Below, piece by piece: positions 38,322 through 48,277 of a DNA stretch of 64,000 bases. The notes beneath the pieces were generated by a model. That model made no database searches, was not told where the DNA came from, and saw nothing but the letters and a program-made list of their open reading frames with translations. Both the position numbers and the translations under genes were made by a program. The DNA is from Alphaproteobacteria bacterium MarineAlpha11_Bin1. GTDB lineage: Bacteria > Pseudomonadota > Alphaproteobacteria > MPNO01 > UBA830. The stretch is taken from contig PTJZ01000005.1 of NCBI GenBank assembly GCA_002937455.1, forward strand, positions 62,001-126,000, read 5' to 3'. The stretch's first letter is position 1. Each line of letters starts with the position of its first letter.

Positions 38322-39089
38322 ATGAGTGAAATGATAGAACGACCGCCCGAGATCCTACCACGAGAAGACGGCACTACAATCGCCTACCGACAGATTGACG
38401 GCAAGGCTCCCAGAATAGTGTTTCTGGGGGGCTTGATGTCTGACATGCAAGGTACCAAGGCGATTAATCTTGAGAACTATTGCCGTGCCGCCGGATGCGG
38501 ATTTACACGACTAGACTATAGCGGCCACGGCGAGTCGTCAGGTGAGTTTAGAGACGGTACCATCAGTGACTGGTTGGCCGACGTTCTTGCGGTAATAGAT
38601 CAATGTACGGATGGACCCCTGGTGTTGGTCGGTTCGTCTATGGGTGGTTGGATTATGTTGCTAACTGCTCTAGCCCGACCGGACCGGGTAGTTGGTTTGA
38701 TCGGAATAGCAGCTGCGCCGGATTTCACCCGCGATCTTATGTGGGGAAAGTTTAATGAAGAAGTTAAAAACACGTTGATCAGGGATGGAGTCTATTATGC
38801 ACCTTCGGAATCCGGAGATGAGCCATACATCATTACGATGAAACTAATTGAGGATGGACGAGACCATTTACTGCTAGATAAATCGATTCCACTGAATTGT
38901 TCGGTGCGCCTATTACACGGTATGCGCGATGAATCTGTGCCATGGATGACAAGTGCTCGGCTCGCCGAAAAAATATCCTCGGAGGACGTAAAGATTTTTC
39001 TAGTAAAGGATGGTGATCACCGTTTGTCTCGTGATCAGGACATTGTTTATCTGACGTCTATTCTAGAAGAATTACTGGATGGAGTTTGA
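38322..39089 (+). CDS. Alpha/beta hydrolase
   Basis: A 255-aa soluble alpha/beta hydrolase. IVFLGGLMSDMQGTKA holds the oxyanion turn. The nucleophile elbow is VLVGSSMGGWIMLL (GSSMGG), the acid is in RLLHGMRDESVPW, and the His is in VKDGDHRLSRDQD. The fold fits an esterase or thioesterase-like enzyme, but no substrate can be read. It ends 16 bp before the stop of the convergent SDR gene. Confidence 0.88.
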   Translation: MSEMIERPPEILPREDGTTIAYRQIDGKAPRIVFLGGLMSDMQGTKAINLENYCRAAGCGFTRLDYSGHGESSGEFRDGTISDWLADVLAVIDQCTDGPLVLVGSSMGGWIMLLTALARPDRVVGLIGIAAAPDFTRDLMWGKFNEEVKNTLIRDGVYYAPSESGDEPYIITMKLIEDGRDHLLLDKSIPLNCSVRLLHGMRDESVPWMTSARLAEKISSEDVKIFLVKDGDHRLSRDQDIVYLTSILEELLDGV

Positions 39090-39105
39090 ACGGCGCCTAC
39101 AATGA

Positions 39106-39993
39106 TTAGAGACCCAACACTGCCCGAATGCCAATCCGGTAATTCGGGAAGGCTAGTTTCACGCCAAGTTCAGTTTTTATTAGATTGTTATGCACTCGCC
39201 TATTTTCGGCCCAGAAAGTTTTTACCATTGGTGACATTTCGGCTTCCTCTATGGGGATAAGAGGTGGTGGAGCTACCCCCAAAAGACCACACACATAAGA
39301 TGTCACATCTGCCGGGGCTGCCGGCTCATCATCGCACACGTTGTATATACCACCCGCTCGAGGACTCGCGATAGAAGCCGACAGAATTGTCGCTATATCC
39401 TCGACATGAATCCGTGAGAATACCTGTCCTGGCTTAAAAATTCGTCGCGCAGTTCCCTCTTTTACTTGGTCCACAATCGACCTTCCGGGGCCATAGATTC
39501 CGGCGAGTCGAAAAATGTGGGTTGCAATTCCTTGGCGCGCGCCCCAGTCCAGCCAAGTGCTCTCAGCATTTACGCGCCGCTGGGTTCGAGAGCTGCCGGG
39601 TTGTAGTTTAGACGTTTCATCAACCCATCCGCCATCACGGTTTCCATAAACACCCGTAGTGGATAGGTATCCGATCCATTTTACCGATGTGGTTTCTGCA
39701 ATTAGGTCGGCGTGATGGAGAAATGTTGAATCACATTCCTCGTCGGGGGGAATAGATAGTAAAACATGGGTCGCGCCATTCAGGAGGTCTGGCGGGTCCA
39801 TCGGTACTGAGCCATTAAAAATTGCGGCCTTTATACCCAAAGCTGCCAGAGCGCGTCGGCGATCCCGACCACGACAGGTACCTCGAATTTGCCATCCCTC
39901 CGTATCAAGGCGTCGGGAAAGCGACATGGCCGTATATCCCAAGCCGAAACAGAACAACACGCCAGGTGTTGGGGGAGCCGTTGAAATTGCCAA
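39106..39993 (-). CDS. SDR-family NAD(P)-dependent epimerase/dehydratase-like protein (YeeZ type)
   Basis: A 295-aa Rossmann protein. It begins with LFCFGLGYTAMSLSRRL, in which FGLGYTA replaces the classic GxxGxxG. KWIGYLSTTGVYGNRDGGWVDE, HIFRLAGIYGPGRSIVDQ and RIHVEDIATILSASI are as in the YeeZ/epimerase-like group. A Tyr-Gly-Asn is present but no canonical YxxxK, so catalysis is uncertain. TTG 39993 is used, with GGAGGG about 10 bases upstream. ATG starts are absent near the N-terminus. Confidence 0.85.
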   Translation of the reverse strand: MAISTAPPTPGVLFCFGLGYTAMSLSRRLDTEGWQIRGTCRGRDRRRALAALGIKAAIFNGSVPMDPPDLLNGATHVLLSIPPDEECDSTFLHHADLIAETTSVKWIGYLSTTGVYGNRDGGWVDETSKLQPGSSRTQRRVNAESTWLDWGARQGIATHIFRLAGIYGPGRSIVDQVKEGTARRIFKPGQVFSRIHVEDIATILSASIASPRAGGIYNVCDDEPAAPADVTSYVCGLLGVAPPPLIPIEEAEMSPMVKTFWAENRRVHNNLIKTELGVKLAFPNYRIGIRAVLGL

Positions 39994-40392
39994 GAGACTT
40001 GCCCTCCGCGTTGGTGATCACAAATTTAGGCATTATGAGGATATCTCGGCAAGACCCACGCAATTATTAGCTAATTACTTTGGTCTTGAAGGCGGGTTTT
40101 TTGCCTTATTATACACCCGCTAGTATCTCAGGACTGGCCCCAGCCTGTTAATTCCAATGCACTTTTCGCGTGCTTGACCTCCTACGCTGATTGTATGTTA
40201 CTCGCCCTAAGTGTATCCCGGATAGGAGTGTTGGACATCAACTTACCCGCCGAAATATGCGACGGTTATGCAACCAAAAAAACATCGGACGGAGATCATT
40301 ATACGTATTTCGCTGGATTACCTCAGCCGATCGGTTTGGTCTGATGTGCGACGGTAGTGGGATCGGCGAAAACTAACGGTAAAAGGAATTGG
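39994..40392. other. Intergenic region, no gene seen
   Basis: About 400 bp between the TTG start of the SDR gene and the end of the GST gene. It has an imperfect hairpin (AAGGC ... GCCTT, about 40088-40107) and two short plus-strand frames (39926-40123 and 40191-40376) without ribosome sites or recognisable motifs. I regard both as chance. Confidence 0.5.
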
Positions 40393-41061
40393 TTAGAAAT
40401 CTAAATCTGCGTAGTGCTTTGGCGGTGGCTCGCCTGGAATATGATCGGCTAGAATTGCCCGAAAAGACGGGCGTGATTTGAGTTTAGCGTACCATTGACG
40501 TGCCGGTTCATGGTCTGCCCAAGGTACGTCATCGATATAGTCGAGGCAAGATAGGTGGGCACCAGCGGCTATATCCGCCATGGAAAAGTCTTCCCCACCG
40601 AGCCAATTACGACGTTCGGTAAGCCATGCGATATAGTCTAAGTGAATATGGAAATTTTCGCGGCCGGCGCGGATAGCTCGGGAATTAGGAGCACCTTTGC
40701 GCATAAGCCGCTTCATGAGTTTCTCGCCGACTAGGTTTTCAGTGACCTCCACGTTGAACTTGATATCGAACCAGGCGATGAGGCGGCGAATTTCCGCCCT
40801 TTCTGATGCCCCCCCTGGATATAGCGGCGGATCAGGGCAGATTTCCTCTAAGTATTCGGCAATAGCACCGGAGTCAGAAATTACCGGCCCGCCGTCCTCC
40901 ACGAGAACTGGAATGTCGCAGGCTGGGTTCAGTGCCAAGAACTCGGCCCGTCTTTCCATAGGATTCTCCGATTTCAGTTCGAAGTCGAGTTTCTTTTCGG
41001 CTAACGCGATACGCGCTTTGCGGCAGAAAGGCGATAGCCAGAGATGATAGAGTGTGCGCAT
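40393..41061 (-). CDS. Glutathione S-transferase family protein
   Basis: A 222-aa GST. The N-terminal thioredoxin-like domain (LYHLWLSPFCRKARIALAEK) and the glutathione-binding ALNPACDIPVLVEDGGPVISDSGAIAEYLEE (with the cis-Pro of DIPVL and the SDSGAI motif) are intact. The C-terminal helical domain includes LGGEDFSMADIAAGAHLSCLDY. It is likely to detoxify or act as a redox chaperone. The substrate is unknown. It lies 67 bp after gltB on the same strand. Confidence 0.93.
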   Translation of the reverse strand: MRTLYHLWLSPFCRKARIALAEKKLDFELKSENPMERRAEFLALNPACDIPVLVEDGGPVISDSGAIAEYLEEICPDPPLYPGGASERAEIRRLIAWFDIKFNVEVTENLVGEKLMKRLMRKGAPNSRAIRAGRENFHIHLDYIAWLTERRNWLGGEDFSMADIAAGAHLSCLDYIDDVPWADHEPARQWYAKLKSRPSFRAILADHIPGEPPPKHYADLDF

Positions 41062-41128
41062 CGACAGTCAGTCTACCCAAAGCGCCGCGTCTCGGAAATG
41101 GCTGGCTTCAAGCCGCCTTGCGAGGCAA

Positions 41129-44100
41129 CTAAGCCCGCAATTCGTGGCTTTGTCCCAAGGTGACTGGTTGTTCATATCGATGGATCATCTCCGTTGGAAC
41201 CACCTGCCAGAACCTCTCGCGTTCGGTGTTCCAGTGATTTAGCATTTGTTCAGCGAAAGTGGACTGGGTTTCCCGCTGATGTTCTTCGATTGCGCGCTTA
41301 AGTACGTCCTCCCAATAGGAGGTCTGAATGCGCTGATACATGACAGTGTCATCATTAACATGATCGACGAATGAATCCTCCGAGTCGTAGACGTAAGCCA
41401 TACCACCAGTCATGCCGGCGCCGAAATTATCGCCAACAGCGCCTAGGATCACCACTATTCCATTAGTCATGTATTCGCAGCCATTTGATCCGCAACCTTC
41501 GACTACGACTTCGGCGCCGGAGTTACGAACAGCGAACCGTTCACCAGCTTGCCCGGCAGCGAAAAGCTTACCGCCGGTGGCACCATAGAGAACGGTATTA
41601 CCAATTATGGTGTTATCGTTGGATTTCCGAGGGGCCGCTGTTGGTGGGCGCACCACAATGGTTCCCCCCGAAAGACCTTTGCCGACATAATCATTGGCGT
41701 CTCCAAAAACCTCAAGCTTTAGCCCCTGTACAGAAAATGCGCCGAGGGATTGCCCAGCAGAGCCGCGTAGTCGAACCGTGATGTGGCCAGGCTGAAGACC
41801 CTGCATTCCGAATCGACGCGTAATTAGAGAAGAGATCTTGGTGCCAATAGCGCGTTGGGTGTTTCGGACATTGTATTGAAGTTGCATTTTCTCGCCATCT
41901 TCCAGCGCTGAACGGGCGTCTTCAATCATTTGGGCATCTAGTGTTTCGGGCACTTCGTTTCGGCCCGCGATCGTGCAGTAATGTGCACTATCACCAGGAT
42001 CTGCCTGAACTAACAACGGATTTAGATCAAGATCGTCTAGATGTGGGCTGCCGCGACTTACTTGGGTCAAGAGTTCGGTGTGCCCGATTACCTCCTCAAT
42101 CGAGCGCGCACCGAGAGACGAAAGAATTTCTCGCACCTCTTCAGCGATGAAGCTAAACAAATTGACGACCTTTTCTGGAGTGCCAATGAATTTTTCACGC
42201 AACTTGTCATTTTGAGTGCAAACTCCTACAGGGCAGGTATTCGAATGACATTGGCGCACCATTATACAACCCATAGCGACCAACGAAGCTGTCCCGATCC
42301 CGAACTCTTCTGCGCCTAGAAGTGCGGCGATTACAACGTCGCGTCCGGTTCGGAATCCGCCATCAGTCCGAAGAACTACCCGGTGGCGCAGCTGATTCAG
42401 TGTAAGAACCTGATGTACTTCGGACAGTCCCATTTCCCAGGGTAGGCCGGCATATTTGATCGAAGACTGTGGACTGGCCCCAGTACCACCAGAATGTCCC
42501 GAAACTAGGATCGTATCTGCGTGCGCCTTAGCGACCCCTGCGGCGATGGTACCTATTCCTGTCTGCGCAACAAGTTTAACACATACCTTGGCATCCGGAT
42601 TAATCTGCTTAAGATCGTAGATCAATTGTGCGAGATCCTCGATCGAATATATATCGTGATGCGGCGGGGGCGAGATAAGGGTTACACCGGGCGTGGAATG
42701 CCGTAATTTGGCGATCATTTCCGATACTTTGATACCGGGTAGTTGTCCCCCTTCGCCGGGTTTGGCCCCCTGTGCTAGCTTGATTTCTATCTCACGGCAA
42801 TTGTTGAGGTATTCAGCTGTGACCCCAAACCGGCCGGAAGCGACCTGTTTTATGGCACTAGACGCGTTGTCGCCGTTAGGTCTTGGTTTGTAACGGGCCG
42901 GGTCCTCGCCGCCCTCGCCGGAGTCTGACTTGGCGCCAATTCGGTTCATGGCGATCGATAAAGTTTCGTGTGCCTCTGGACTGAGGGCACCCAAAGATAT
43001 ACCAGGCGATACGAGCCGCTTGCGGATCTCGGTGATTGACTCTACTTCTTCGATCGGCACTGGGGTCTGCTTGGGATCGAATTCCATCAGGTCACGTAGG
43101 CTGATCGGGGCTGATTTGTTTACTGCTTCCGCATATTTTTTGAATGTAGCGAAGGAGTCTGTTGCGACCGCCTGTTGCAAGGTATGCATCTGCTTGCCGT
43201 CGAATCCGTGCGTCTCTCCGCTTTGGCGATATCGATATATACCGCCTATTGGCAACGCCATGATCTCCTGATCAAATGCGCGTTCGTGAAGTTCTTGGAC
43301 TTTACGTTGAAGACCTGATAGCCCGATACCTGAAATTCGCGAAGTCATACCGGGGAAATAACTCGAGACTAGCCAACGACTTAGGCCGACGGCCTCGAAT
43401 TTATAAGCGCCGCGATAGCTGGATAGGATAGAGATACCCATCTTGGACATGATCTTGAGTAGTCCTTGATCGACTGCCTCACGGTATCGCTGCACGCAGT
43501 CGAACAGCGGCACTTCCCCAAACAAGCCACGGCGATGGCGGTCGATTATAGTCTCCTGTGCAAGATAGGCATTGACCGTTGAGGCCCCGACACCGATCAG
43601 AACGGCAAAGTAATGAGTGTCTATACATTCCGCGGACCGGACATTGATGGATGTATAGGTACGGAGCGCTTGATCTATAAGATGCGTATGAACTGCCGCT
43701 GTCGCCAAGATCATGGGTATAGAGGCGCGTTCTGGGCTTATATTACAATCCGACAGGACTAGGTGGGCTGCACCACCGCGCACCGCATCCTCGGCGATTC
43801 TTTGTAGTTTATAAATCGCCCGCCTTAGGGCATGTTCGCCCTTTCCTGGACGAAACGTACAGTCTAGTTCAACTGCGGTGGTCCCCATATATTCGCGCAT
43901 AGCTGAAAAACTAGCATTCGACAGAACCGGGCTGTCGAGCTGTAGTAGCCGTGTCTGGCTTTCGTTTTCGTCCAATATGTTTCCTAGGTTTCCTAGCCGG
44001 GTTTTCAGGCTCATCACCCTGTATTCACGAAGCGAGTCAATGGGCGGGTTTGTGACCTGGCTAAAAGATTGACGAAAGAAATGATGCAGTCCGCGATACT

Positions 44101-45691
44101 GATCTGATAGAACAGCCAGCGGGGTATCGTCTCCCATCGAACCCGTGGCCTCCTTTGCATCTTCAACCATTGGCTGAAGTAAAAGTTCCAATTCTTCCAG
44201 CGTATAGCCGGCGGCGACTTGTCGGCGCCGTAATTCGTCGCCAGTGAATTTTGCGTCGGCTGCTTGTTCCGGGCGGATGACGGCATCAATCGGTTTCATA
44301 TTTTTAGACCATTCGCCAAATGGTTGAGACGTCGCAAGCTCTTGTTTAAGTTCCGCGTCGCGGTAGAGTTTGCCCTCGGCCATATCTACAGCAATCATTT
44401 GCCCTGGGCCCAAGCGGCCTTTTTCGATAATCTCCGTTTCCCGAATCGGCACCATCCCGGATTCGGATCCCATGATTAGGAGGCCTTCGGCGGTGACAGT
44501 GTATCGCATCGGCCTTAGGCCGTTTCGGTCGACGCCTCCGAGCACCCAGCGACCATCCGTTGCGGTAATTGCCGCGGGGCCATCCCAAGGTTCCACTACG
44601 CAGTTACAGTAACTATAAAAATCGCGGAGTTTTTGACTCATAGATGTTTTGTGCGACCAAGCGTCGGGGATCAGCAGACACTTTGCCATTGGAGCGGTCC
44701 TTCCGCCGCGGACCAGCAACTCAAAGGCGTTATCCAGAGAGGCTGAATCTGAGTTACCCGGCGCGATGATGGGCTTGATATCCTCTATATATTTTCCGAA
44801 TGCATTGTTCGTCAGCCGCGTTTCATGGCTACGCATCCAGTTTACGTTTCCGGAAAGTGTGTTGATTTCGCCGTTATGTGCCAACATTCGAAACGGTTGC
44901 GCTAGCCGCCATGTTGGGAAGGTATTTGTTGAATACCGTTGGTGGTAAAGCGCGAAACGCGATACGAATCGTTCATCCAGCAGGTCAGGATAAAATGCTG
45001 ATAGTTGTTCGGCTAGGAACATACCTTTGTATATCAGCGATCGGCACGACAGAGAGCAAATATAGAAATCGGGGATGTTCTCCTCCCGGGAACGGTTCTC
45101 TATTCTCTTGCGGATAATGAATAGATCTCTCTCAAATTTCTCCATATCAACATCAGTTGGACCCTCTATCATTATCTGCTCGATTTCTGGGCGCGTTGCT
45201 GATGCTTTATCTCCTAGCGCCGAGAGATCGATTGGCACTTGGCGCCAGCCATAAATCGGGTAGCCAAACTTTAAAATCTCTGCCTCGACAATAAAGCGGC
45301 ACCGTTCTTGCGCTTCTAGATCTGTACGCGGGAGGAACGACATGCCGACCGCAATCGGTCCGTCGCTGGCGGTATGTCCTGTCCGCCCAACGTGATCGCG
45401 GAAGAAATCTTGTGGGATTTCCACTAGTATGCCGGCGCCGTCTCCAGTCATACCATCGGCGTCGACCGCACCGCGGTGCCATAACGCCTTCAAGGCCTCG
45501 ATTCCGGCCTCTACGACCTGTCGGCTAGGTTTTCCGTCCATGGCTGCGACTAGGCCGACACCGCAAGCGTCGCGTCCGTCGGTTTCGACAAACGCATCAT
45601 TCTTCAGCCGTGCAGCGTCTCGCTCGAAGCGGTTGACGAAAGCCTTGGCTGCTGTGAAGGGGGTCCTAGGTGTGTTTTTCAGGTTGCTCAT
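41129..45691 (-). CDS. gltB: Glutamate synthase (NADPH) large subunit
   Basis: A 1520-aa alpha subunit of GOGAT, which makes two glutamates from glutamine and 2-oxoglutarate. The class II glutaminase starts at Cys43 (DACGVGLVAA) after a propeptide of about 42 residues that is expected to be cleaved. The central domain and the FMN/2-oxoglutarate-binding synthase domain follow (GEGGEDPARY, VSGHSGGTGASP). A 3Fe-4S cluster motif is in MGCIMVRQCHSNTCPVG, and a GXGXG beta-helix is at the C-terminus. It starts 5 bp after the gltD stop, so gltD is the upstream gene of the operon. Confidence 0.97.
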   Translation of the reverse strand: MSNLKNTPRTPFTAAKAFVNRFERDAARLKNDAFVETDGRDACGVGLVAAMDGKPSRQVVEAGIEALKALWHRGAVDADGMTGDGAGILVEIPQDFFRDHVGRTGHTASDGPIAVGMSFLPRTDLEAQERCRFIVEAEILKFGYPIYGWRQVPIDLSALGDKASATRPEIEQIMIEGPTDVDMEKFERDLFIIRKRIENRSREENIPDFYICSLSCRSLIYKGMFLAEQLSAFYPDLLDERFVSRFALYHQRYSTNTFPTWRLAQPFRMLAHNGEINTLSGNVNWMRSHETRLTNNAFGKYIEDIKPIIAPGNSDSASLDNAFELLVRGGRTAPMAKCLLIPDAWSHKTSMSQKLRDFYSYCNCVVEPWDGPAAITATDGRWVLGGVDRNGLRPMRYTVTAEGLLIMGSESGMVPIRETEIIEKGRLGPGQMIAVDMAEGKLYRDAELKQELATSQPFGEWSKNMKPIDAVIRPEQAADAKFTGDELRRRQVAAGYTLEELELLLQPMVEDAKEATGSMGDDTPLAVLSDQYRGLHHFFRQSFSQVTNPPIDSLREYRVMSLKTRLGNLGNILDENESQTRLLQLDSPVLSNASFSAMREYMGTTAVELDCTFRPGKGEHALRRAIYKLQRIAEDAVRGGAAHLVLSDCNISPERASIPMILATAAVHTHLIDQALRTYTSINVRSAECIDTHYFAVLIGVGASTVNAYLAQETIIDRHRRGLFGEVPLFDCVQRYREAVDQGLLKIMSKMGISILSSYRGAYKFEAVGLSRWLVSSYFPGMTSRISGIGLSGLQRKVQELHERAFDQEIMALPIGGIYRYRQSGETHGFDGKQMHTLQQAVATDSFATFKKYAEAVNKSAPISLRDLMEFDPKQTPVPIEEVESITEIRKRLVSPGISLGALSPEAHETLSIAMNRIGAKSDSGEGGEDPARYKPRPNGDNASSAIKQVASGRFGVTAEYLNNCREIEIKLAQGAKPGEGGQLPGIKVSEMIAKLRHSTPGVTLISPPPHHDIYSIEDLAQLIYDLKQINPDAKVCVKLVAQTGIGTIAAGVAKAHADTILVSGHSGGTGASPQSSIKYAGLPWEMGLSEVHQVLTLNQLRHRVVLRTDGGFRTGRDVVIAALLGAEEFGIGTASLVAMGCIMVRQCHSNTCPVGVCTQNDKLREKFIGTPEKVVNLFSFIAEEVREILSSLGARSIEEVIGHTELLTQVSRGSPHLDDLDLNPLLVQADPGDSAHYCTIAGRNEVPETLDAQMIEDARSALEDGEKMQLQYNVRNTQRAIGTKISSLITRRFGMQGLQPGHITVRLRGSAGQSLGAFSVQGLKLEVFGDANDYVGKGLSGGTIVVRPPTAAPRKSNDNTIIGNTVLYGATGGKLFAAGQAGERFAVRNSGAEVVVEGCGSNGCEYMTNGIVVILGAVGDNFGAGMTGGMAYVYDSEDSFVDHVNDDTVMYQRIQTSYWEDVLKRAIEEHQRETQSTFAEQMLNHWNTERERFWQVVPTEMIHRYEQPVTLGQSHELRA

Positions 45692-45696
45692 ACCTG

Positions 45697-47133
45697 TTAC
45701 TCCGCAGCGATGGCAGTTACGTTTGCCTTAATATAAGCGTGGATACCCTCAGCAGCGTCGCGCCCATCCCGGATTCCCCAGACGACAAGAGACGCGCCAC
45801 GTACGATATCTCCGGCGGCAAACACACCATCTAGGTTCGTCATCATAGTACGGTGATTAGTCCGAACGGTTCCCCATTTTGTGACCTGAAGCTCAGGCGC
45901 GTTGAACAGTGTTGGTAGATCTTCGGGATCGAATCCAAGAGCCTTGATCGCAAGATCCGCCTCGGCGTTGAATCCGGAGCCGGGGATAAGTTCCGGGGTT
46001 TGACGCCCGGACGAATCGGGTACACCGAGATGGATGCGCTGGGCGCGAACTGCTGCGACAGTTTTGTCGCCGAGGAATGCTTCGGGTGCTGCCAACCAAG
46101 AGAACTCCACGCCCTCTTCCTCGGCATACTGCACCTCTCGGCGGGAGCCTGGCATATTTGCTTGATCACGGCGATATAGGCAGGTCACGGAGCTAGCACC
46201 TTGACGAACTGCTGTCCGTACACAATCCATAGCCGTATCTCCACCACCTATTACGACGATCTTTTTGTTCTCCGCGTTGAGGCTACCGTCTTCAAATGCA
46301 GGGACGGTATCGCCTAATCCCTTGCGGTTGGAGGAAATCAAAAAGTCTAGTGCCGGGACGACATTGTCGAGCCCAACGCCAGGAACTTTTAGGTCCCGCG
46401 CTTTGTACACGCCTGTTGCGATGAGCACGGCGTCGTGGCGGTCGCGAATTTCCTGAAGTGTTGCATCTCGGCCAACCTCGAAATTACGGTGGAACTCTAC
46501 GCCCCCCATTTCTAGGAGGTCGACCCGGCGTTGCACTATTTCTTTTTCCAGTTTGAAGTTTGGAATGCCGTAAATTAGGAGGCCGCCCATACGGTCATGG
46601 CGGTCATAGACATGTATTCTATAACCTTTCCGGCGTAACTGTTCTGCTGCCGCCATTCCGGCAGGGCCGCTGCCAATAATTCCTACAGACATCTCGAGTT
46701 CGAAAGGTGGCGAGACTGGTTTTACCCAACCGCGTTCGAACGCAGTATCAGTAATATATTTCTCGACCGAACCGATTGTGACTGTCCCGTGTCCTGATTG
46801 TTCAATGACGCAGTTACCCTCGCAGAGGCGGTCCTGCGGACAGATGCGGCCACAAATTTCCGGTAAGTTGTTGGTGCCAGAGGATACCTCAAACGCTTCC
46901 TCAAGTCGGCCTTCCGCTGTGAGCTTAAGCCAATCAGGTATGTTGTTGTGAACTGGGCAGTGGACCTGACAGAAGGGTACTCCGCATTGCGAGCACCTAC
47001 TGGCCTGCTCGGCCGCAGAGTCCGGCCTGTAGCGGTTGTAGATTTCTTCGAAATCCTCCCGGCGCTGTTCTGCGGCGCGTTTCCCAGGCATTTCCTGAGA
47101 GATGTCGACGAACTGAAGCATTGTGTTGGCCAT
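45697..47133 (-). CDS. gltD: Glutamate synthase (NADPH) small subunit
   Basis: A 478-aa flavoprotein that takes electrons from NADPH to the GOGAT large subunit. Cysteines for two Fe-S clusters are in RCSQCGVPFCQVHCPVHNN and CGRICPQDRLCEGNC. FAD- and NADPH-binding glycine motifs are at VGIIGSGPAGMAAAEQL and IVVIGGGDTAMDCV. ATG 47133 is chosen because it has GGGGAA just upstream and gives a usual N-terminus. The frame is open a further 26 codons. It precedes gltB. Confidence 0.96.
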   Translation of the reverse strand: MANTMLQFVDISQEMPGKRAAEQRREDFEEIYNRYRPDSAAEQASRCSQCGVPFCQVHCPVHNNIPDWLKLTAEGRLEEAFEVSSGTNNLPEICGRICPQDRLCEGNCVIEQSGHGTVTIGSVEKYITDTAFERGWVKPVSPPFELEMSVGIIGSGPAGMAAAEQLRRKGYRIHVYDRHDRMGGLLIYGIPNFKLEKEIVQRRVDLLEMGGVEFHRNFEVGRDATLQEIRDRHDAVLIATGVYKARDLKVPGVGLDNVVPALDFLISSNRKGLGDTVPAFEDGSLNAENKKIVVIGGGDTAMDCVRTAVRQGASSVTCLYRRDQANMPGSRREVQYAEEEGVEFSWLAAPEAFLGDKTVAAVRAQRIHLGVPDSSGRQTPELIPGSGFNAEADLAIKALGFDPEDLPTLFNAPELQVTKWGTVRTNHRTMMTNLDGVFAAGDIVRGASLVVWGIRDGRDAAEGIHAYIKANVTAIAAE

Positions 47134-47434
47134 ATTTCCCCACCGCGTGCCACATATTGGCGGCCGCGCCCAGCATTTCCTGTTTAGGCTGTATCTGCCA
47201 TAATACCTCATCTGGGTCTTGAAGGCGAGGAGAAAATCCCCAATAGGACATATAAACTGTCTTAATAATATCTAAAGGTATAAACTAACCCCCAGTCAGG
47301 CAAATTATGCCCTAGCATTTAACTGAATGATACCAAAATGGTACTAATAGTTTGTTTGGGTCGACTCAGTCATTGATGTATAGAGCATTTTCATAGTTTT
47401 CGGGGCTGTTCCTCTTGCCTTTCCGGAGAAAGCA
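47134..47434. other. Divergent promoter region gltD/uppP
   Basis: About 300 bp between the gltD and uppP starts. It is AT-rich in the middle and must hold promoters for both the GOGAT operon and uppP. No convincing operator or sigma-54 motif was found by eye. No gene was seen. Confidence 0.4.
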
Positions 47435-48232
47435 TTGACGCTCATTCAGCTCACCATCATCGCCCTAATCCAGGGTATCACAGAATTCCTGCCAATTAGT
47501 TCGTCTGGCCATCTTGTCTTGATCCCGGACCTGACCGGCTGGCGAGATCAGGGCTTGATTATAGATGTAGCGGTCCATTTGGGAACTTTGGGTGCTGTAA
47601 TTATTTACTTCTGGCGAGATATTTGGATGATTCTCAAGGGCTTAATTCGACCCGGTAAAATTCGCCGAAACCAAGGTTTGAAGCTAGTCTTTCATATGTT
47701 TATCGCGACCTTACCTCTGATTATCTTCGGTGCAATAGTCTATGAACAGCTCGGTGACTCGTTGCGCAATGCCGCTGTGGTGGGCTGGGCGACTTTGGGT
47801 TTCGCGATACTACTATATCTGGCCGACCGTTATAATATAACCGTCAATCGAATTGAACATATGACTTGGGGCCGAGCGCTTGCTATTGGTATAGCCCAAA
47901 CATTAGCTCTTATTCCCGGTGCTAGTCGGGCTGGTACCAGCATTACAATGGCCCGAAGCTTGGGTTTCGAGCGGACAGAAGCTGCCCGTTTCGCGATGCT
48001 TCTGTCCATTCCTGCAATCCTCGCTGCTGGGTCAGGCGCTACGCTTAAAATAATCGAGGCCGAAATGTTGCATTTGCTAACCGATGCGCTTTTCGCCGGC
48101 GCAATAGCATTTATCGCTTCGTTCATGGCAGTAGTATTGATGATGGCTTGGCTTAAACGAGCCAACTTCACGCCGTTCGTGATTTATCGGATATTACTTG
48201 GAACTGCCATTCTGGTCTGGGTTTACAGCTAA
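47435..48232 (+). CDS. uppP: Undecaprenyl-diphosphatase
   Basis: A 265-aa polytopic membrane protein that dephosphorylates undecaprenyl diphosphate to recycle the lipid carrier of peptidoglycan and polysaccharides. It has both family motifs: ITEFLPISSSGHLVL (E/Q-rich loop) and PGASRAGTSITMARSLG, plus about eight membrane segments. The start is TTG at 47435, with CGGAG 7 bases upstream. No ATG is near. It is convergent with the NDUFA9-like gene. Confidence 0.96.
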   Translation: MTLIQLTIIALIQGITEFLPISSSGHLVLIPDLTGWRDQGLIIDVAVHLGTLGAVIIYFWRDIWMILKGLIRPGKIRRNQGLKLVFHMFIATLPLIIFGAIVYEQLGDSLRNAAVVGWATLGFAILLYLADRYNITVNRIEHMTWGRALAIGIAQTLALIPGASRAGTSITMARSLGFERTEAARFAMLLSIPAILAAGSGATLKIIEAEMLHLLTDALFAGAIAFIASFMAVVLMMAWLKRANFTPFVIYRILLGTAILVWVYS

Positions 48233-48277
48233 GAAGGAGTGTTTTCAGCAATTTAATCTACCCCTCCCCGCTTGATG

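Noticed and set aside
39926..40123. Plus-strand 65-codon frame overlapping the start of the SDR gene
   Set aside because: Antisense to the SDR N-terminus and without family resemblance.
40191..40376. Plus-strand 61-codon frame before the GST gene
   Set aside because: No ribosome site or motif. Looks like chance.
47134..47434. Sigma-54 promoter upstream of gltD
   Set aside because: Looked for GG-N10-GC type elements because rpoN is in the window, but none was convincing by eye.
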